Assembly (NCBI GenBank): GCA_945883455.1
Contig: CAMCXJ010000063.1
Location: forward strand, 1 to 10,621
DNA from: Prosthecobacter debontii
GTDB lineage: Bacteria; Verrucomicrobiota; Verrucomicrobiia; Verrucomicrobiales; Akkermansiaceae
Reading direction: 5' to 3'
Length of the DNA: 10,621 bases
Part shown: positions 6,289 through 10,621 of the stretch, one piece after another
Layout: every line of letters begins with the position of its first letter
How positions within the stretch are numbered: position 1 is the first letter of the stretch
Notes under the pieces: generated by a model
What the model was told of the DNA's origin: nothing
Databases searched by the model: none
What the model saw: only the letters and a program-made list of their open reading frames with translations
Made by a program: the position numbers and the translations under genes

Positions 6289-7967
6289 ATTCTCGCGGCG
6301 TGCTCGATGGCATCGCAGATGCCGGGGAAAATCTGGCGTTTCCGGGAAACGACGCCGGGCGCGAGGTAAAGTGTTTCATCGATGCGGTTGAACGGCAGCG
6401 CGGCGATGACGTTCTCCGGACCGACGGCGAGCACCATGCTTTTCAGCAGTGCGACATCCGTAACGACAAGCACCGCGATGTCGTAGCCTTTGTCATACTG
6501 GAGAGCGCGGAGGGCGTCTTCCAGTTCTTCGCGGCGGGCGTTGAAGCCGTGGAGATCCCGCTCCTCGACCTGCGAGACGCTGATGAACATTCCCTGTTCG
6601 TGAAATTCTTTGCGGTCACTGTGGATGATCTCATCAGTGGTGCCGTTTGCGATGAGAGAGCCCACAGCAAAGAACTCCTGCGCGAATTCCTTCGCATCCA
6701 CGCGCGCGATTCCGCTGAGCCATGTCAGCATTCTCTGGTCGAGCTTGGTGGTGGTCGGCGAGGTGAGGCAGAGGGTGTCGGAAACGATGCCGCCACAAAG
6801 GCACAGCGCGACGTTGGGCGCGGGGATGAGATCGCGGTGAAAAAATTTCCGGGCGACGAGGGTGCAGGTGGATCCGACGGGTTCGTTGAGGTAGCGGATC
6901 GGCTCACGGGAAACGAGGTTTCCCGACAGGCGGTGGTGGTCGATGACCTCGGTGATCGTGGCCTCCTCGATGCCGCTGATCGCCTGGGCATATTCATTGT
7001 GATCCACGAGGGCGAAACGCATTTTCGGTGGATCGACGAGATCCGATTTCGCGAGGACACCCATCATCTGGTTGGTGCCAATCTCCATGACAGGAAAAAG
7101 ATCCTGATCGACAGTCACAAGCTGTTTACGAATTTTCGAGACAGGTTCGTTATCGTTTACGGAAATGAAATTGGTCTCCATCACGTGACGAACGGTGCGC
7201 GAGCAACGGATCAGCGTGTTGGCGCTGGCTGTGTCCTGACGGCAGCCGAGTAGGACGGTTCCTTTCGCGATCGCGAAGTCCCGGATGTCTTCTGATATGG
7301 TATTTTTCCCGGTCACCAGCAGGGCTCGTGCGCCTTTCTCAATAGCCAGCCGCTGCACAATGGGGCGATCACCGCAGATCACGAGGAAACGCCCGATATT
7401 ACCGTCTGCGGCGGCCTGATCGAGGCGCAGTTTCACAGAATCCTGCGAGGAGGCTCCGACCAGCAAAATGAGATCCTCCTCCTCGTCACGATCACAGATT
7501 GGCGCGCCGTGGCTTTCCGCGTCCAAGGTAGCGGCAAGGTTATTCAGAGAGGCATGGACAGTGCGGACGCTGATGCCCTCCGTATCCTCGGGAAGGAGCA
7601 GCTTGAGGAGATTGAAGTATTGCAACATGCCCGCAACGGCACCGTTCTCATCGATGACCGGCACGCAACGAATCGAGGCCGCGAGCATGCGGTTGTAGGC
7701 GGTGAGGAACGTATCAGAAGGCAACACGCTGATGACCTTTCGACGGCAGATCATGCCCGACGTGGTGCGCGCGTCGGTGAGCAACAGCGGCACGTCCATA
7801 CCCGCTTTTTCAAGAACCCACTTCGTCCGTTGGGAAACCTCGCCGCAACGTGCAGCAATGGCAGTCGGCTCATCGCCGGAGGCGCGCAGCAGCGCGGCAT
7901 GCCCGATGGCCGAGCATACGGCGTCGGTATCCGGATTTTTATGGCCGATGACGTAGAAGGGTTCCAT
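6285..7967 (-). CDS. Family II inorganic pyrophosphatase with CBS and DRTGG regulatory domains
   Basis: ATG 7967 gives 560 residues; the frame is open to TTG 8015, but MEPFYVIGHKNPDTD matches the family start. The DHH catalytic domain is split: GHKNPDTDAV (8-17) with the H-x3-D-x-D metal ligands, then VDHNE (321-325), IDHH (342-345), GGIVSDTL (392-399), and a DHHA2 C-terminus with SRKRQ (541-545). Two CBS repeats (about 72-124 and 254-310) flank a DRTGG-like domain (about 134-255), all inserted between the first two catalytic motifs. The enzyme hydrolyses PPi to phosphate, normally with Mn/Co. In characterised CBS-PPases AMP/ADP inhibit, and those with DRTGG bind diadenosine polyphosphates as activators. 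Whether that holds here is inferred. The gene follows argS on the same strand after 73 nt. Catalytic and substrate residues all appear present. Confidence 0.92.
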   Translation of the reverse strand: MEPFYVIGHKNPDTDAVCSAIGHAALLRASGDEPTAIAARCGEVSQRTKWVLEKAGMDVPLLLTDARTTSGMICRRKVISVLPSDTFLTAYNRMLAASIRCVPVIDENGAVAGMLQYFNLLKLLLPEDTEGISVRTVHASLNNLAATLDAESHGAPICDRDEEEDLILLVGASSQDSVKLRLDQAAADGNIGRFLVICGDRPIVQRLAIEKGARALLVTGKNTISEDIRDFAIAKGTVLLGCRQDTASANTLIRCSRTVRHVMETNFISVNDNEPVSKIRKQLVTVDQDLFPVMEIGTNQMMGVLAKSDLVDPPKMRFALVDHNEYAQAISGIEEATITEVIDHHRLSGNLVSREPIRYLNEPVGSTCTLVARKFFHRDLIPAPNVALCLCGGIVSDTLCLTSPTTTKLDQRMLTWLSGIARVDAKEFAQEFFAVGSLIANGTTDEIIHSDRKEFHEQGMFISVSQVEERDLHGFNARREELEDALRALQYDKGYDIAVLVVTDVALLKSMVLAVGPENVIAALPFNRIDETLYLAPGVVSRKRQIFPGICDAIEHAARI

Positions 7968-8040
7968 GTAGAAGGTGATACTTTCCTGTTTAACCAAAAA
8001 TTCAATGCTAAACAAAGATAAAGAAAGCAGGGCGCTAATC

Positions 8041-9786
8041 TTACATCCGTTCCGGGCAGCGGATACCGAGCAGGCCGAGGCCTTTCTCTAGGACGCGCGA
8101 ACTCAGCTCACAGAGGGCGAGGCGGCTGGATTTCATGGGCTCGACGGATTTCAGCACAGGGCAGGCCTCGAAGAAGGAGTGGAACGCACGCGCCAGCTCC
8201 AGGAGGTAGTTGGCGAGAAGGTTCGGGCGGTGATCTTCGAGGACGAGTGGTAGGACTTCGCCAAAACGGGCAAGCAAGCGAGCTAGGTGGATTTCCTCGG
8301 GAGCGGAAAGGGTCAGCTTGGCGTCTTTGGCGGAAAAATCGGCGTCGAGCTTGCGGAAAATCGAGCGGATACGGACGTGGGAGTATTGGAGGTAAGGGGC
8401 GGTATCGCCCTGCAAGGCGAGCATCCTGTCCCAAGCGAAGACGTAATCGGTGAGTCGGTTCTGGGAAAGTTCTGCGAATTTCACCGCGCCGATGCCCACG
8501 ATATCCGCGACTTCGGCGGCTTCCTCCGGGCTCAGGTGCGCGGATTTTTCGCCGATGATCGCGGCGGCGCGGGCGCGGGCTTCATCCAAGAGCTCGACGA
8601 GGCCGACGTTGTCGCCGGAGCGGGTTTTCATCATCTTGCGGTCTTCGCCGAGGATGGAACCGAAGGCGATGTGGCGGAAGTCGCAGGTTTTACCCCAGCG
8701 CGCGGCGGCCTCGAAAATCTGGCGGAAATGAAGCTGCTGCGGCATGCCGACCACATACCAGATCTCATCCGCGTTCCATTCCTCGATACGGTAGCGGATG
8801 GTCGCGAGATCCGTGGTGGCGTAGAGGAAACCGCCGTCGGCCTTGCGGATGATCGCCGGGTTGTCCGTCCAGCCGTTCTCCTTGTGAACGAGGAAAGGAT
8901 CTTGCTCGGCGGGCTTCGCTCCGTCCGAAAAAACGCAGACCGCGCCGTCACTCTCCCGGGCAAGTCCTTTTTCCAGGAACTCATAGACGAGACCCGGCAG
9001 CATCCCGTTGTAGAAACTTTCGCCCAACCAGTGATCGAAGCTCACATCGAGGATGCCGTAGATTTTCTGGAGTCCGGCTTTGGAGACATCGATGCATTGC
9101 TGCCAGATTGCGAGGTTCTCGGGATCGCCGGCCTGGAGTTTCACGAGCTCGGCTTTGCAGGTTTCAAGCACGGCGGGATCGTCTTTCGCGGCGGCGTTGA
9201 CACCACGATACACACGGACGAGTTCGGAAATGGGATCAGCTTCAAGCGCGGTGTGATCGAGCGTGGTTTTCCAGCCGTGGAGAATCATGCCGAACTGCGT
9301 ACCCCAGTCGCCGATGTGATTGTCGGCGATGACCTCGAAGCCGAGGAAACGTGCGATGCGGCACAGCGAGTCGCCGATGATCGTCGAGCGGATATGGCCG
9401 ACGTGCATGGGCTTCGCGACGTTCGGCGCGGAGAAATCAACAACGACTGTTTTTCCTTTTCCGGGTTCGGGAGCGCCGAGCCTAGGATCGCCTAACAATC
9501 TCTCCGCGTGGGCGGCGTAAGCTTCCGGGAGGATGGTGAAATTCAGAAAGCCCGGGCCGTCGATCTTCGCCGTGGCGAGGCCGTCGATCTCCACGGCTGC
9601 CATGATTTGCTCGGCGAGGGCGCGAGGATTTGTCTTCTGCTTCTTTGCCAGCACCATCGCGGAGTTGCTCTGGTAATCGCCAAAGCGGAGATCCGCGGCG
9701 GGCGTCATGTTTGCGGCACAAGGCTCACCGAGGACATTCTCCAAAGCACGGGAAAGCCGGGATTCAAGGTTCTGGAGAAGGGTCAT
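8041..9786 (-). CDS. argS: Arginyl-tRNA synthetase
   Basis: The 581-residue protein has usual ArgRS length. An N-terminal ArgRS-specific domain (about 1-85, with FGDYQSN at 35-41) recognises the tRNA D-loop. The class I catalytic domain carries FSAPNVAKPMHVGHIRST (118-134) with the HIGH-type HVGH at 128-131, DNHIGDWGTQFG (155-166), and KMMKTRSG (384-391) in the KMSKS position. A C-terminal DALR anticodon-binding domain (about 460-581) includes YLQYSHVRIRSI and ends GLGLLGIRCPERM, a standard ArgRS terminus. It charges tRNA-Arg in the cytoplasm and, like other ArgRS, should need the tRNA for amino acid activation. Upstream on the same strand is the PTS EIIA-like gene; downstream is a pyrophosphatase. 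A repeat array lies only 11 nt upstream of the ATG, and no Shine-Dalgarno is visible. Confidence 0.97.
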   Translation of the reverse strand: MTLLQNLESRLSRALENVLGEPCAANMTPAADLRFGDYQSNSAMVLAKKQKTNPRALAEQIMAAVEIDGLATAKIDGPGFLNFTILPEAYAAHAERLLGDPRLGAPEPGKGKTVVVDFSAPNVAKPMHVGHIRSTIIGDSLCRIARFLGFEVIADNHIGDWGTQFGMILHGWKTTLDHTALEADPISELVRVYRGVNAAAKDDPAVLETCKAELVKLQAGDPENLAIWQQCIDVSKAGLQKIYGILDVSFDHWLGESFYNGMLPGLVYEFLEKGLARESDGAVCVFSDGAKPAEQDPFLVHKENGWTDNPAIIRKADGGFLYATTDLATIRYRIEEWNADEIWYVVGMPQQLHFRQIFEAAARWGKTCDFRHIAFGSILGEDRKMMKTRSGDNVGLVELLDEARARAAAIIGEKSAHLSPEEAAEVADIVGIGAVKFAELSQNRLTDYVFAWDRMLALQGDTAPYLQYSHVRIRSIFRKLDADFSAKDAKLTLSAPEEIHLARLLARFGEVLPLVLEDHRPNLLANYLLELARAFHSFFEACPVLKSVEPMKSSRLALCELSSRVLEKGLGLLGIRCPERM

Positions 9787-9797
9787 TTGGGTAAATG

Positions 9798-9837
9798 CTG
9801 AAAAACTGAAAAACTGAAATACTGAAATACTGAAATG
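9798..9837 (+). repeat. 8-bp tandem array A (five CTGAAA units)
   Basis: Five consecutive units start at 9798, 9806, 9814, 9822 and 9830: CTGAAAAA twice, CTGAAATA twice, CTGAAATG once. The period is exact. The array lies 11 nt upstream of the argS start codon (minus strand) and opposes array B across 33 nt. Confidence 0.95.
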
Positions 9838-9870
9838 AAGACTAGGGCTGTTGGTGAAGCGCTTATAAAA

Positions 9871-9902
9871 TTTCAGCGTTTCAGCTTTTCAGCGTTTCAG
9901 CT
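9871..9902 (-). repeat. 8-bp tandem array B (four TTTCAG units, inverse of array A)
   Basis: Units start at 9871, 9879, 9887 and 9895 and alternate TTTCAGCG and TTTCAGCT, giving a 16-bp higher-order period. On the minus strand it reads CTGAAA repeats facing array A, so the two can pair as an imperfect stem with a 33-nt loop. The PTS gene terminates inside it at 9881-9883. Confidence 0.95.
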
Positions 9903-10369
9903 TTTGTCTGCACGGGCTTGGGATCGAGTATCTCTAGGATATCATCGCGGCATTCAGCGACGGCTAGTTTGCGGCGGACTTCGCAGTTCGTAAACATCTT
10001 CGCGATGGCGGCCAGCGTGCGCAGGTGCAGGTGGTAGTCCTTTCGCGGCACAATAAAAAGAACGATGAAATGGACGGGGGCGTTGTCGAGTGCATCAAAA
10101 TCGATGCCGGCCTTCGATCTTCCGAACACCGCCACGACATTCTCAAGCTTGTCCGAGAATGTGTGCGGGATGGCGACGCCCGAGCCGATGCCGGTGCTGA
10201 TCTGAGCTTCCCGCTCCTCAAGCGCAACGAGAATCTCCTGGCGGCAGAATTTCGGGATATCCCCGGTTTCGCCAAGAAAATCCACCAGCTCCACGATGGC
10301 CGGCCAGTGCTCGGTCGCCTTCATGTCGAGAAGGATGTGGTCGATATCGAGCAGTTGGGATAGCTTCAT
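9881..10369 (-). CDS. PTS EIIA type-2 domain protein (PtsN/fructose-family-like)
   Basis: The 162-residue protein starts at ATG 10369; the frame is open to 10456, but the added residues are proline- and arginine-rich and MKLSQLLDIDHILLDM is the usual start. It is a single EIIA domain: TGIGSGVAIPH (59-69), with His69 as the predicted phosphorylated residue, followed by FGRSKAGIDFDALD and then the hydrophobic VHFIVLFIVP and HLRTLAAIAKMF. Family members take phosphate from HPr-type carriers for sugar uptake or, as in PtsN, for regulation. No EIIB, EIIC or HPr gene is nearby, so a regulatory role is more likely, though this is inference. Its last residues (KAETLKS) and stop codon are encoded by array B, so the native C-terminus may have been replaced. 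argS follows 94 nt downstream. Confidence 0.9.
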   Translation of the reverse strand: MKLSQLLDIDHILLDMKATEHWPAIVELVDFLGETGDIPKFCRQEILVALEEREAQISTGIGSGVAIPHTFSDKLENVVAVFGRSKAGIDFDALDNAPVHFIVLFIVPRKDYHLHLRTLAAIAKMFTNCEVRRKLAVAECRDDILEILDPKPVQTKAETLKS

Positions 10370-10436
10370 GGAAACGATTGGCACACGCCGCCGGGGCGAC
10401 CCTAAAGGGTGGGACGGAGTATCCACCGCGCAAGGG

Positions 10437-10457
10437 CTTGGCAAGGATATTTGCAAG
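10437..10457. promoter_or_regulatory. Small imperfect palindrome upstream of the PTS gene
   Basis: CTTGGCAA and TTGCAAG flank GGATAT; the arms match as an inverted repeat with one extra G. It lies 67 nt before the PTS start codon and could be an operator or part of the promoter. It is short, so chance is possible. The rest of the 226-nt spacer (10370-10595) shows no gene. Confidence 0.25.
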
Positions 10458-10549
10458 CCGATCCCGTCACCTCATACCTAGATTAAAACGGATGATGCCG
10501 CAGGGACGTGTCTCCGGACTCGGATGAGTTAGGCAAAACCGGAATCGCC

Positions 10550-10578
10550 TTGCCATGGTGAACCCGCCGACGGTTAAT
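10550..10578 (+). promoter_or_regulatory. Candidate sigma70-type promoter for the tRNA gene
   Basis: TTGCCA (10550-10555, 5/6 to TTGACA) and GTTAAT (10573-10578, 4/6 to TATAAT) are 17 nt apart. Transcription would begin near 10585, about 10 nt before the mature tRNA 5' end. The geometry is good, the -10 box weak. Confidence 0.45.
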
Positions 10579-10595
10579 CGCCGCGTCACTGAAAC

Positions 10596-10621
10596 GCCGC
10601 CGTGGTGGAATGGTAGACACT
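10596..10621 (+). tRNA. tRNA-Leu, 5' end (partial)
   Basis: The last 26 nt read GCCGCCG (7-nt acceptor strand), TG, then GTGGAATGGTAGACAC and a final T. The GTGGAA...GGTAGACAC D-arm is characteristic of bacterial tRNA-Leu. The anticodon lies beyond the window, so the isoacceptor cannot be named. Confidence 0.78.

Noticed and set aside
6153..7253. 366-codon open frame opposite the pyrophosphatase gene
   Set aside because: Antisense to a gene with all catalytic motifs; its composition is charged and low in hydrophobic pattern, without a recognisable domain.
8287..9495. 402-codon open frame opposite argS
   Set aside because: It lies wholly antisense to a well-recognised argS; no domain is recognisable, and long antisense frames are expected from third-position GC bias.
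10403..10412. Short palindrome CCCTAAAGGG as a terminator
   Set aside because: The stem is only about four to five pairs with no T-run, too weak to support.

Overview
The window looks like bacterial chromosome of about 57-60% GC with ordinary housekeeping genes. The best guess for the source is Verrucomicrobiota or a relative. That guess rests on the REP-type transposase with its GWHSRGYLPH start, the GxxExxY gene, the repeat-rich spacers and the lack of clear Shine-Dalgarno sequences. It is an impression, not a proof.

Left part (1-2961, + strand): the 3' end of pheS, then pheT, the two subunits of phenylalanyl-tRNA synthetase. A small PD-(D/E)XK nuclease-like gene of the GxxExxY family sits between them. 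A 22-bp inverted repeat (21/22 identical) brackets it, one arm at the pheS stop and the other just before the pheT start.

Middle (2962-3784): a REP-associated tyrosine transposase (RAYT) gene with an inverted pair of REP hairpins on each side. REP1 and REP3 are identical over 33 nt. The transposase stop codon lies inside REP3. The outer REPs lie 6-7 nt beyond the stop codons of pheT and of the facing helicase gene.

Right part: a DEAD-box RNA helicase (minus) diverges from an unrecognised, possibly ATP-grasp-like gene (plus). That gene converges, with overlapping stop codons, on a minus-strand run read in the order PTS EIIA-like protein, argS, CBS/DRTGG family II pyrophosphatase. Two arrays of 8-bp CTGAAA-containing repeats, in opposite orientation, fill the PTS-argS spacer; one array supplies the last residues and stop codon of the PTS gene. 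The window ends in the first 26 nt of a probable tRNA-Leu, with a plausible promoter before it.

The common thread is translation (PheST, ArgRS, tRNA-Leu, RNA helicase), plus a pyrophosphatase that can remove the PPi released by aminoacylation. The accessory signal is three unrelated inverted-repeat elements inserted into gene spacers, each touching a stop codon. No complete defence system, CRISPR array or prophage is visible.
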